Shown piece by piece: positions 35,101 to 42,604 of a DNA stretch of 64,000 bases (positions are counted from its first letter, which is position 1; every line of letters begins with the position of its first letter). The DNA is from Stenotrophomonas sp. 610A2 (GTDB taxonomy: Bacteria; Pseudomonadota; Gammaproteobacteria; Xanthomonadales; Xanthomonadaceae), in the NCBI RefSeq assembly GCF_030549615.1, contig NZ_CP130832.1:2976001-3040000 (forward strand), given 5' to 3'. Made by a program: the position numbers and the translations under genes. The notes beneath the pieces were generated by a model, which made no database searches, was not told where the DNA came from, and saw only the letters and a list, made by a program, of their open reading frames with translations.

Positions 35101-36003
35101 TCAGCCTGTCGCGACCGGTCGCCGCTCATCACTGGACCAGCCACTCCAGGAATCACTGAACACACGCAACCCTGGCAGCCCTGCGTGTGCAAATGCCAAT
35201 GCCAGATGACAGGCCGTCACGCCCGACCCGCACATCACCGCCACCTGCCCGGGCGACTGCCCACCAAGAAGCGGCAGCAGCTCGGCGTGCAGCTCCTGCG
35301 CAGGCCGGAACCGGCCTTCATGCAAGTTCATGCCGAACGGCCGGTTCAGCGCACCTGGCACATGCCCGGCAACCCGATCCAGCGGTTCAACCTCGCCGCG
35401 GTAGCGCTCAGCGGCGCGCGCATCCAGCAGCCACGCGGGGTTCTGCAACAGACGCGACTGCACTTCGTCGGCACTGACCACCTGGGCCATATCAAACTGG
35501 CCCGGGTACGCTGGCAACGGTGTCGTATCCACCGAGCCCGCCTCCAGTGCATGGCCGGCCGCCTGCCAGGCAGCCAAGCCGCCATCCAGCACGGCAACCT
35601 TCTGGTGCCCAATCAGGCGCAGCAGCCACCACAAGCGCGCAGCCGCCATGCTGCCGTCGGCCGCGTCGTACACCACCACCTGCGTATCCGCGTCAATTCC
35701 CCAGCGGCCCAGTGTCGCGGCAAACGCCGCGCTGTCCGGCAATGGATGGCGACCATGCCCCTGCTTGCGCATGTCCGACAGGTCCCGCTCCAGGTCGGCA
35801 TGCACCGCACCTGGAATATGCCCTGCGGCATGCTGCGCCGCACCAGCACTTTTATCGGCCAGCGAGAAACGCGCATCCATCACCCGCAGCGCGGTGCTCG
35901 CGGTTGCGCGCGCATCAACCACGCGCATCTGCGGCAGCGCCAAAGCTGCTGCGAGTGCGTCGACATCGACCAAGGTGGTCCACGAAACCCCGTTCTGGCT
36001 CAT
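35101..36003 (-). CDS. sseA: 3-mercaptopyruvate / thiosulfate sulfurtransferase (two rhodanese domains)
   Basis: A 300-residue cytoplasmic enzyme with an inactive N-terminal rhodanese domain (VVDARATAST..., VVVYDAADGSMAAARLWW) and a catalytic C-terminal domain whose active loop is CGSGVTAC with the reactive Cys near residue 258. CGSGVTA is the mercaptopyruvate-sulfurtransferase form of the loop. The substrate-handling segment AGHVPGALNRPF is present. ATG 36003 overlaps the stop of the NUDIX fusion gene by 4 bp, so the two are co-translated. Confidence 0.9.
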   Translation of the reverse strand: MSQNGVSWTTLVDVDALAAALALPQMRVVDARATASTALRVMDARFSLADKSAGAAQHAAGHIPGAVHADLERDLSDMRKQGHGRHPLPDSAAFAATLGRWGIDADTQVVVYDAADGSMAAARLWWLLRLIGHQKVAVLDGGLAAWQAAGHALEAGSVDTTPLPAYPGQFDMAQVVSADEVQSRLLQNPAWLLDARAAERYRGEVEPLDRVAGHVPGALNRPFGMNLHEGRFRPAQELHAELLPLLGGQSPGQVAVMCGSGVTACHLALAFAHAGLPGLRVFSDSWSGWSSDERRPVATG

Positions 36004-36815
36004 GCCACCTGCTCCAATCGTCGACGAAGGTTGTAAAGGATGGCTGCGGTCGCGCCCCAGATGCGCTGCCCCGGCCAGCTGTATTCCATGACATGGCGGA
36101 CACGCCCGCCGTGTTCGATCTCGACCTGGCGCAGGTTGGCCGGGTCCATCAGGTAGTCCAGCGGCACTTCGAACACCTCGGCCACCTCACCTGGCTCGGG
36201 CCGCGCGATGAAGGCCGGGTCCACCACCGCGACCACCGGCGTCACCCGGAAGCCGGTGATGGTGATGAACGGGTCCAGATAGCCCAACGCCAGCACCTGG
36301 CTGCGCGCCAGTGCGATTTCCTCGTCGCTCTCGCGCAAGGCCGCCGCCAGCGGGTTGCGATCAATGGTCTCGATACGCCCACCCGGGAAACCAACCTGGC
36401 CACCATGGTTGCGCAGCGCTTCCGTACGCCGGGTAAGGATCACCTGCGTACCCTGCGCACGCGGCACCAGTCCAGCCAGCACCGCAGCCTCCACCGGTGG
36501 CCCGGGCGGCAACAGATCTTCCAGCTCGGAACGGTTCCAGCCCACGCCGGTCGGGGTCTGGGTCAAAGGCATCAAGGCCTGCTGCAGTCGCTCACGGCCC
36601 AACAGTTGATCAGCAAACGCCACCGCCTGCCGTGCGCGCCGTGGCAGTTCCTGTTCCATCACCCGCCGCCGCTCGTCCTCGCTCATGCGCATCCACCCGC
36701 CAATCTCGGTGCCGCTCCGCCAGCAACCACGGCAATAGCCCTGCTCATCAAGCGCGCAGATGCCAATGCAGGGGCTGGAGATGACACGAGCAGGTGCATC
36801 CATCAATTCAGACAT
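36000..36815 (-). CDS. DUF1289-NUDIX fusion, CoA pyrophosphatase candidate
   Basis: A 271-residue protein with two parts. Residues 14-60 are a DUF1289 module with four cysteines (SPCIGICALDEQGYCRGCWRS) that may bind metal. The rest is a NUDIX hydrolase: box GGRIETIDRNPLAAALRESD-EEI with the REx2EE core intact, preceded by LTRRTEALRNHGGQVGFPGG, the UPF0035/NudL mark of CoA diphosphatases. The usual Gly after EEI is Ala (EEIALA). It would cleave CoA or acyl-CoA to phosphopantetheine and 3-prime,5-prime-ADP. It is first in an operon with sseA. Confidence 0.87.
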   Translation of the reverse strand: MSELMDAPARVISSPCIGICALDEQGYCRGCWRSGTEIGGWMRMSEDERRRVMEQELPRRARQAVAFADQLLGRERLQQALMPLTQTPTGVGWNRSELEDLLPPGPPVEAAVLAGLVPRAQGTQVILTRRTEALRNHGGQVGFPGGRIETIDRNPLAAALRESDEEIALARSQVLALGYLDPFITITGFRVTPVVAVVDPAFIARPEPGEVAEVFEVPLDYLMDPANLRQVEIEHGGRVRHVMEYSWPGQRIWGATAAILYNLRRRLEQVA

Positions 36816-37144
36816 CAGGCTAGCGTAGCGCGACCCGAACCCCGTGGACCAGCGCCCAGGCGTTGATAACGCTGGTTTTGCCTTGCCACGCTGGCAATGT
36901 TGCCGCTGTCAGCGCCCCCAATTCAGCCGCGCCATCAAACCGTCGCTCAAATTTATTTTGTGATGACAATCAAATTGTGGTTGAGCGTAGGTTCAGACAA
37001 GGGCACACTCCAGATGCCGACAGGGGGCATACGAACCATCAGATGCGCGGGACGCGCGATCGATCAGCATGGCTGTTCGACACCTGCCTCGCCTGCATGC
37101 GGATGGAGCCTTATCGCTTTTCACTCTGTAAGCGGAGCCCGGAA
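36816..37144. other. Gene-free promoter region ahead of the protease pair
   Basis: No gene or repeat element of the families seen elsewhere is present. A locally AT-rich stretch (36945-36990, including AAATTTATTTTGTGATGAC) is the likely promoter area for the rightward pair. The 150 bp after it would be a long leader. Confidence 0.4.
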
Positions 37145-37582
37145 ATGAGAATGGCAAAACCCTGCTTGTTGTTATCGGCGCTGGCACTTTCCGCCAGCCT
37201 TTCAGTACAGGCCCATGAGCCGCCAACGGACGGCAACCCAAGTACCCCTACCGAAAGCGGCATGGTTGCCGGCATCGATGCCAAGACCGGCAAGCTGCGC
37301 AAACTCACGGATACGGAGATCCGCGAACTCTCCGACAAAGCCAACGCCATGCCGTCGGCAAGCCGCAGCGCCACAGGGACCAACGCCGCCTGGGCCCGCA
37401 TTCCGCAGACCGGCACCGATGCCGCCAAGACCATCCGCGTACAGAGCAACGGCATGAGCACCGCCGACCTGCCGCTGTCCGCGTTGAGTTCATTGAGCGT
37501 CGAGCGCGATGCCAACGGTGAAGTACAGATTCTGGAGAACGGCGCACCGCTTTCGCATGGTCGACAGGAGGTGTCCGAATGA
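37145..37582 (+). CDS. Small secreted protein coupled to a downstream metalloprotease
   Basis: A 145-residue protein of unknown family with a Sec signal (cleavage near VQA-HEP, residue 23). The mature chain is polar and rich in Ser, Thr and Ala and has a central TGKLRKLTDTEIRELSDKA segment followed by a C-terminal region (LPLSALSSLSVERDANGEVQ) that looks like a short strand-turn. Its stop overlaps the protease ATG by 4 bp, so the two are made together. An inhibitor, intramolecular-chaperone-like partner or co-secreted cofactor is a reasonable inference; no motif proves it. Confidence 0.7.
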   Translation: MRMAKPCLLLSALALSASLSVQAHEPPTDGNPSTPTESGMVAGIDAKTGKLRKLTDTEIRELSDKANAMPSASRSATGTNAAWARIPQTGTDAAKTIRVQSNGMSTADLPLSALSSLSVERDANGEVQILENGAPLSHGRQEVSE

Positions 37583-39267
37583 AGACGCTGCTGCTTTCCG
37601 CCGTCATCGGCAGCGCCCTGCTCGGCGCATCGGCCAACGCCGCCATCATCACCCCGATCAACCAGGATCCCGCAGGCAAGGGCCTCAACGACACCACCGT
37701 GCGTGCGCCTGAAGGCGGCAACCCGGGCAAGACAGTCGGTGAACAACGCCGCATCGTCTATCAATTCGCCGCCGATCTATGGGGCGCGGTGCTGCAGAGC
37801 GATGTGGAGACCTTCGTCGGCGCCAGCTTCCAGGACCTGACCTGTACCGCGACCGGCGGCACCCTCGGCTCGGCCGGTGCCTCCTGGATCGCAACCACGC
37901 CACCCACCGCCACCGAGCTCGGCATGATGTACCACGCCCCGCTCGCCAACGCCCTCAACGGCAGCCGCATCACCATCAGCAGCTCGGGCACCGATATCAC
38001 CAGCCGCTTCAACGCCAACCTGGGTGGCAGCAACCCGGACGGCACGCCATGCATGACCGGCTCGGGCTGGTACTACGGCCTGGATGGCAAGGCCCCCGCC
38101 AACCTGATCAGCTTCCTCGACGTGGTGATGCATGAGATCGGCCACGGCCTGGGCTTCTCCGGCTTCGTCGGCTACACCACCGGTCGGCTGGGCGAGCGCG
38201 CCGGCATTCCGCAGTATTACGGGTACTCGGACGTCTATACCGAGAACGCGTTCGACAACCTGTCCGGTAAGCGCTTCACCGAGCCCACGATGACCAACGC
38301 GCTACGCGCAACGTCGGTCAAGACCCGCGGCGCTCCGGCATGGAACGGCGCAACCACCAAGGCGCAGACACCGCTTTGGCTTGATCCTGCGGTGGTGCTT
38401 TCGGTGAACGGCAGCGGCCTGGTCACCCAGTTCTACGGCACGGCATCGTTTGGCCCGCCGGCCACCCCGGCCAACTTCGCTGGCGCTGTTGTCATCGCCA
38501 ACGATGGCGCCGGTGCCGACACCGCCGACGGCTGCGAAGCGATTCCCGCCGGCAGCCTCAGCGGCAAGGTTGCCTACGTCAATCGCGGCGGCTGCGCGTT
38601 CGAGATCAAGGCAGCCAATGCACAGGCGGCAGGCGCGGTCGCAGCGATCATCGGCAACGTCGCCAGTTCCGGCGATCCGGGCACCGCGCCGGGCATGGCC
38701 GAAGACGCCAGCGTCAATGCAACCATCCCAACGCTTAGCGTCAACCTCACCGATGCCAATCAGATCAAGGCAGCGGCACAGGCGGGCACGGCGTTGACCG
38801 CAAGCCTGGGCCAGGTAGCCGGCCGCTATGCCGGTGCCGATGCCAGCGGGCGTCCGCTGCTGTATGCACCGGCCATCGTTGCCAGCGGCTCTACCTTCTC
38901 GCACTTCGAGAGCGTGCTGGTACCCGACGCGTTGATGGAACCGGCCAACAGCCCCAACACCGACGCGGGCCGCATGGTCGACCTGACCTTGGCGGTATTC
39001 GTCGACCAGGGCTGGGACTTGAACGCTGGCACGGCGCGCATCGGCACCTGCGATACCGGCGTGAAACTGTTCAAGAACCCGGGCTTGATCGCCGGTGCCA
39101 ATGTGCAGGCCCAGGATCGCCTGTGCCGCACCACCGCCAACGGCAACCGTGCGCTCTACCTGCGTTGCATGAACGACACCGCTGCCTCGCTGAAGGCCGT
39201 CAACCTGATCAGTACCGTGGAGCAGGCTGGCATTCGCACGTGTGCGGCCAAGGTGACGTCGCCGTAA
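37579..39267 (+). CDS. Secreted zinc-metalloprotease-like protein with PA domain
   Basis: A 562-residue exported protein (signal cleavage near ANA-AII). The motif MHEIGHGLGF at about 184-193 gives the zinc-binding HExxH (H185, E186, H189). The metzincin third ligand position (HExxHxxGxxH) is Gly, so the third ligand must come from elsewhere. A protease-associated (PA) domain follows at about 285-400 (NFAGAVVIANDG, GKVAYVNRGGCAFEIKAANA). After it the catalytic part resumes with SHFESVLVPDALMEPANS, whose DALMEP looks like the Met-turn, so the PA domain is inserted in the catalytic domain. The last 60 residues contain four cysteines. Likely secreted by type II secretion. Confidence 0.8.
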   Translation: MKTLLLSAVIGSALLGASANAAIITPINQDPAGKGLNDTTVRAPEGGNPGKTVGEQRRIVYQFAADLWGAVLQSDVETFVGASFQDLTCTATGGTLGSAGASWIATTPPTATELGMMYHAPLANALNGSRITISSSGTDITSRFNANLGGSNPDGTPCMTGSGWYYGLDGKAPANLISFLDVVMHEIGHGLGFSGFVGYTTGRLGERAGIPQYYGYSDVYTENAFDNLSGKRFTEPTMTNALRATSVKTRGAPAWNGATTKAQTPLWLDPAVVLSVNGSGLVTQFYGTASFGPPATPANFAGAVVIANDGAGADTADGCEAIPAGSLSGKVAYVNRGGCAFEIKAANAQAAGAVAAIIGNVASSGDPGTAPGMAEDASVNATIPTLSVNLTDANQIKAAAQAGTALTASLGQVAGRYAGADASGRPLLYAPAIVASGSTFSHFESVLVPDALMEPANSPNTDAGRMVDLTLAVFVDQGWDLNAGTARIGTCDTGVKLFKNPGLIAGANVQAQDRLCRTTANGNRALYLRCMNDTAASLKAVNLISTVEQAGIRTCAAKVTSP

Positions 39268-39369
39268 ATTCCTTCGAGCGGAGATCGCCGGTGGTGCCGA
39301 GCCATGCTCGGCGGAGGCCTCACCAGCCACACCAGCAGCTCGTCCGGAATCAGCACTGCGTTGTGAACA

Positions 39370-39400
39370 AAGAGCCGGTGCCGTGATGGCGCCGGCTCTT
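39370..39400 (+). terminator. Terminator-like hairpin after the metalloprotease gene
   Basis: A 13-bp stem with one G-U pair (AAGAGCCGGTGCC against GGCGCCGGCTCTT), loop GTGAT, followed by CATTTGTCT. It is about 100 bp after the protease stop. Confidence 0.6.
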
Positions 39401-39586
39401 CATTTGTCTCGCACAGCGCTGGTAGCCACTGCCGCCCTGCAACCCGCTTGCGATGATCGGCCGCTGCGGCCTTATCCAGTAACACACCTGCACTGGGCTG
39501 ATCGTTGATCAAGCACAACTGCCGGTGTCGCAGGTAACGCCTCTGCCGAGCATGGCTCGGCTCTGCATGCGCTTGCAGACAAAAAG

Positions 39587-39614
39587 AAAGCGCCGGTGTT
39601 GCCACCGGCGCTTT
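39587..39614 (-). terminator. Rho-independent terminator of the FKBP-like gene
   Basis: A perfect 12-bp stem (AAAGCGCCGGTG/CACCGGCGCTTT) with loop TTGC, 21 bp after the stop of the minus-strand gene and followed on that strand by CTTTTTGT. On the plus strand TTTT follows as well, so it may work in both directions. Confidence 0.85.
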
Positions 39615-39635
39615 TACTGCATCACTGAAGCGCTA

Positions 39636-40337
39636 TTACTTGACGCTGACCAGCTTGATTTCGAACTGCACAGCCACGTTCGGCGGGAACGGGGTACGCG
39701 GATCGGCACCGTAGGCCTTTTCCGGCGGCAGGGTCACTTCCCACTTGGCGCCCGACGGCATCTGCAGCAGGGTTTCGCGCATGGCGGCCATCTCGACTTC
39801 GCTCAGCTTGATCGACGGAATCGACTGTGCCGGGCGAGCTTCGGTCGGACGCTGGCCGTACGGGAACGGACCGGCAACTTCCAGGGCAACGGTGCTGGCC
39901 TGGGTCGGCTTGGCACCGGCACCGGCTTCGATCACGCGGTACTGCACGCCGCTGGCCAGGGTCTGCACGCCGGCCTTGGCCTTGTTGGCGGCAATGAACT
40001 GGTCACTGCGGGTCTTGTTTTCAGCAGCAGCCTTGTCGTACTCGGCCTTGGCGGCCTGGGCGCGGCCCTGCTCACGGCGCTGGAATGCTTCAACGGCCGG
40101 CTTCAGCTGATCGGCGGTGATGGCCGGCTGCTTCTTGGCGTAGGCATCCTGCAGACCCTTCACCACCGAAGCGATGTCCAGCTGCTCGCCACGACCGGTG
40201 AGCTCAGCCAGGTTATTGCCGTAGTCATAGCCGAAGTAATAGCTCAGCTTGCCCTTTTCGGACGCGATGTCCTGGGCGAAAGCAGTGCCGGTGACGGCCA
40301 GGGCGGCCACGGCGACCGCGATAGAACGCAACTTCAT
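39636..40337 (-). CDS. Exported FKBP-type protein (FkpA/Mip layout) with degenerate catalytic domain
   Basis: A 233-residue periplasmic protein with signal peptide (cleavage AFA-QDI). The N-terminal dimerisation domain is clear (EKGKLSYYFGYDYGNNLAE...QLDIASVVKGLQDAYAKKQP, then a long helix). The C-terminal FKBP fold keeps SGVQYRVIEAGAGAKPTQ and LPPEKAYGADPRTPFPPNVAVQFEIKLV, but key catalytic parts are missing: the YxGxxxDGxxFDSS loop is replaced by AGPFPYGQRPTEA, and the VIPGW segment by EVEMAAMRETL. It may have lost isomerase activity and kept chaperone function. ATG 40337 has GGAGA upstream. Confidence 0.85.
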   Translation of the reverse strand: MKLRSIAVAVAALAVTGTAFAQDIASEKGKLSYYFGYDYGNNLAELTGRGEQLDIASVVKGLQDAYAKKQPAITADQLKPAVEAFQRREQGRAQAAKAEYDKAAAENKTRSDQFIAANKAKAGVQTLASGVQYRVIEAGAGAKPTQASTVALEVAGPFPYGQRPTEARPAQSIPSIKLSEVEMAAMRETLLQMPSGAKWEVTLPPEKAYGADPRTPFPPNVAVQFEIKLVSVK

Positions 40338-40506
40338 CAAACAGTTCTCCAGGAATGGTGTCTCAGGGCAAGCATGCCGCCTGAGGCGACGGGTTAGGAT
40401 AGCCGTCACAAAGGCTGTCCGCCACTGACGACGCTCAGCTATGACCATCGCCGATTGAAAGAGTTCCTTTCATTACTTTTTCTTAACGTTTTGAGGCTTT
40501 CACCCC

Positions 40507-41289
40507 ATGTCCGATTCACCGGTTTCGATCAGCACCCACGCAGGCGTCCGCACCATCACCGTGCAGCGCCCGGAAAAGCTCAACGCCCTCAACCGGCTGA
40601 CCCTGGAAACCCTGGATGCCGCCTTCGCCGAGGCAGCACTGGCCGAGGATGTAAGGGTTGTGGTCCTGACGGGCGCGGGTAGCAAAGCCTTCGTTGCCGG
40701 AGCGGACATCGCCGAAATGAATACCTTGACCCCGGTTCAGGGCCGCGATTTTTCGCTGGTCGGACAGCGCCTGATGCGCCGGATCGAGCGCCTGAACAAG
40801 CCGGTCATCGCAATGGTGAACGGTTTCGCACTGGGCGGCGGCATGGAACTGGCCATGGCCTGCCACCTGCGCATTGCCGCCGACAGCGCCAAGGTCGGCC
40901 AGCCGGAAATCAACCTGGGCCTGCTGCCCGGCTTCGGCGGCACCCAGCGCCTGCTGCGCCTGGGCGGCCGCGCGGCCGCGCTGGAGCTGTGCCTGCTCGG
41001 CACCCCGATCAGCGCTGAGCGCGCCCAGCAGCTGGGCCTGGTCACCCGCGTGGTGCCGGCCGCGGAGCTGGAAGCAGAGACCAACAAGCTGGCCGAACAG
41101 TTGGCCAATGCCGCGCCGCTGGCCCTGCGCGGCATCCTCGATGCGATCAACGTGGGCGGTGAGTGCGGTATCGAAGAAGGACTGGAGTACGAGAGCGCCC
41201 AGTTCGGTCTGGTGTTCTCCACCGACGACATGCGCGAAGGTACCAGCGCCTTCCTGGAACGCCGCAAGCCGGAATTCAAGAATCGCTGA
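40507..41289 (+). CDS. Enoyl-CoA hydratase (crotonase family)
   Basis: A 260-residue cytoplasmic hydratase adding water to trans-2-enoyl-CoA. The oxyanion-hole segments GSKAFVAGADIAEM and NGFALGGGMELAMACHLRIA and the second catalytic block PEINLGLLPGFGGTQRLLRL (Glu of PEINLG) are intact, giving both catalytic Glu residues of classical hydratases. It starts an operon with a small unknown gene and nth. A role in fatty-acid or short-chain crotonyl-CoA metabolism is inferred. Confidence 0.92.
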   Translation: MSDSPVSISTHAGVRTITVQRPEKLNALNRLTLETLDAAFAEAALAEDVRVVVLTGAGSKAFVAGADIAEMNTLTPVQGRDFSLVGQRLMRRIERLNKPVIAMVNGFALGGGMELAMACHLRIAADSAKVGQPEINLGLLPGFGGTQRLLRLGGRAAALELCLLGTPISAERAQQLGLVTRVVPAAELEAETNKLAEQLANAAPLALRGILDAINVGGECGIEEGLEYESAQFGLVFSTDDMREGTSAFLERRKPEFKNR

Positions 41290-41296
41290 GTTGTCC

Positions 41297-41656
41297 ATGT
41301 CCACGGCAAACGCCACACCCCGAGAATTACTGCAATTCGTACTGGATGATGATCTGGATGCGGCACTGCGCGCCGGGCTGATGGAGTACCAACCACAGCC
41401 CGGTGACACGTTGTTGGATCCCGCGCACCCTGACCTGCCGCAACTACTGAAGCAGGCGCAGCAGCAGCTGGATGCCGCCTGGGCCGCACGTGAGCGCCAT
41501 CGAGCCCGTGCCGCACGGCTTGAACGTCGTGATGCCGAGCGCCAGGCGCGTCGTGCGCCGCCGCCGGTAGCGGACAGCAAGCCCGCCCTGCCCTCCGCAG
41601 CGGCGGCAATCCTGGCCCGGGCCAAGGCGCGGGCAGCAGGAAATTCCGCAACATGA
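41297..41656 (+). CDS. Small uncharacterised cytoplasmic protein in the crotonase-nth operon
   Basis: A 119-residue protein of unknown function, 7 bp after the enoyl-CoA hydratase stop and overlapping nth by 4 bp (ATGA). The N-terminal third (TPRELLQFVLDDDLDAALRAGLMEYQPQ) looks globular; the remainder is a long charged helix rich in Ala, Arg and Glu (QQQLDAAWAARERHRARAAR...) with a basic, disordered tail. Its arrangement suggests nucleic-acid or ribosome contact, but no motif shows it. Confidence 0.72.
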   Translation: MSTANATPRELLQFVLDDDLDAALRAGLMEYQPQPGDTLLDPAHPDLPQLLKQAQQQLDAAWAARERHRARAARLERRDAERQARRAPPPVADSKPALPSAAAAILARAKARAAGNSAT

Positions 41657-42435
41657 AGTCAGTAGCTGTGAAGAGAACGACGGTAAGCACGGCAGCCGCG
41701 AAAAAAATCGGCGCTAAGAAAATCGCGGTGAAAACCGCCGTGGCAAAGAAAGCTGCAACGCCAAAGACCAGTTCGGCGCGCGGCAGCAAGCGCATGAATG
41801 CCGCCGAAGTGAGGGAGATGTTCACGCGTCTGCGCGAACTCAATCCGCATCCGACCACCGAGCTTGAGTACAGCACGCCGTTCGAGCTGCTGGTGGCAGT
41901 TACCTTGTCGGCACAGGCCACCGATGTGGGCGTCAACAAGGCGACACGCAAGCTGTTCCCGGTAGCAAACACCGCGCAGGCCATTCTTGCCCTCGGCGAG
42001 GATGGACTGAAGCCTTACATCGCCACCATCGGCCTGTTCAACGCCAAGGCCAAGAACGTGATTGCCGCCTGCGCGATCCTGGTCGAAAAGTACGGCGGCG
42101 AAGTACCGGCCGAGCGTGCTGCGCTGGAAGCCCTGCCTGGCGTCGGCCGCAAGACCGCCAATGTGGTGCTCAACACTGCGTTCGGCCAGCCTACGATGGC
42201 AGTGGACACGCATATCTTCCGCGTCTCCAACCGCACCGGGCTGGCCCCGGGCAAGGACGTGCGCGTGGTCGAGGATGGCCTGGTAAAGGTGATTCCGCAG
42301 GAGTTCCTGCAGGACGCGCACCACTGGCTGATCCTGCACGGGCGCTATGTCTGCAAGGCGCGTAAACCCGATTGCCCGCAGTGCGTGATCCGCGACCTCT
42401 GCCACTTCAAGGACAAGACCGCCGACGCTGCATGA
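41653..42435 (+). CDS. nth: Endonuclease III (DNA glycosylase / AP lyase) with basic N-terminal tail
   Basis: A 260-residue base-excision-repair enzyme for oxidised pyrimidines. The helix-hairpin-helix LPGVGRKTANVV contains catalytic K167, and D185 is in AVDTHIFRV. The 4Fe-4S cluster motif C-x6-C-x2-C-x5-C is C234, C241, C244, C250. Residues 1-47 are an extra Lys/Ala/Val-rich tail (repeats such as AAKKIGAKKIAVK) like a histone H1 or PhaF tail, absent from E. coli Nth (211 residues). The start overlaps the upstream gene by 4 bp; an internal ATG at residue 48 would give the normal length. Confidence 0.94.
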   Translation: MKSVAVKRTTVSTAAAKKIGAKKIAVKTAVAKKAATPKTSSARGSKRMNAAEVREMFTRLRELNPHPTTELEYSTPFELLVAVTLSAQATDVGVNKATRKLFPVANTAQAILALGEDGLKPYIATIGLFNAKAKNVIAACAILVEKYGGEVPAERAALEALPGVGRKTANVVLNTAFGQPTMAVDTHIFRVSNRTGLAPGKDVRVVEDGLVKVIPQEFLQDAHHWLILHGRYVCKARKPDCPQCVIRDLCHFKDKTADAA

Positions 42436-42445
42436 GCGTCGGCGG
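42419..42445 (+). terminator. Hairpin overlapping the nth stop codon
   Basis: An 11-bp perfect stem (CCGCCGACGCT/AGCGTCGGCGG, loop GCATG) covers the last codons and stop of nth. There is no strong T-run, so it may be a weak terminator or RNA end protector. Confidence 0.5.
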
Positions 42446-42531
42446 CTGCCATCTGCACGACACTTTCCCGTAACAGCGACTGGGCCAAATACGCAGGCCC
42501 TTGTGCCGCAGGGCCAAAGCTGGTCGCCGAA

Positions 42532-42549
42532 CTGTCACATTTACGCAAT
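42532..42549 (+). promoter_or_regulatory. Pho-box-like repeat upstream of the porin gene
   Basis: CTGTCAC-ATTT-ACGCAAT follows the 7-4-7 layout of PhoB sites (CTGTCAT-N4-CTGTCAT), 55 bp before the porin ATG. The first half is near perfect, the second weak. Two stronger examples precede the pstS genes downstream, which raises confidence. Confidence 0.6.
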
Positions 42550-42604
42550 CTTTACGCCCTAGCCTTCGCAGCAACCTCCAACCGCCTGCAAGGCTACCCA
42601 CCCA

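Larger units (their letters stand above)
39268..39635. repeat. Convergent gap with two SMAG palindromes and two terminators
   Basis: No gene is supported. SMAG-type palindromes are at about 39292-39318 and 39544-39562 (the second inverted). The two hairpins listed separately (39370-39400 and 39587-39614) serve the protease gene on the left and the FKBP-like gene on the right. The middle (39410-39530) shows no feature I can name. Confidence 0.6.
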
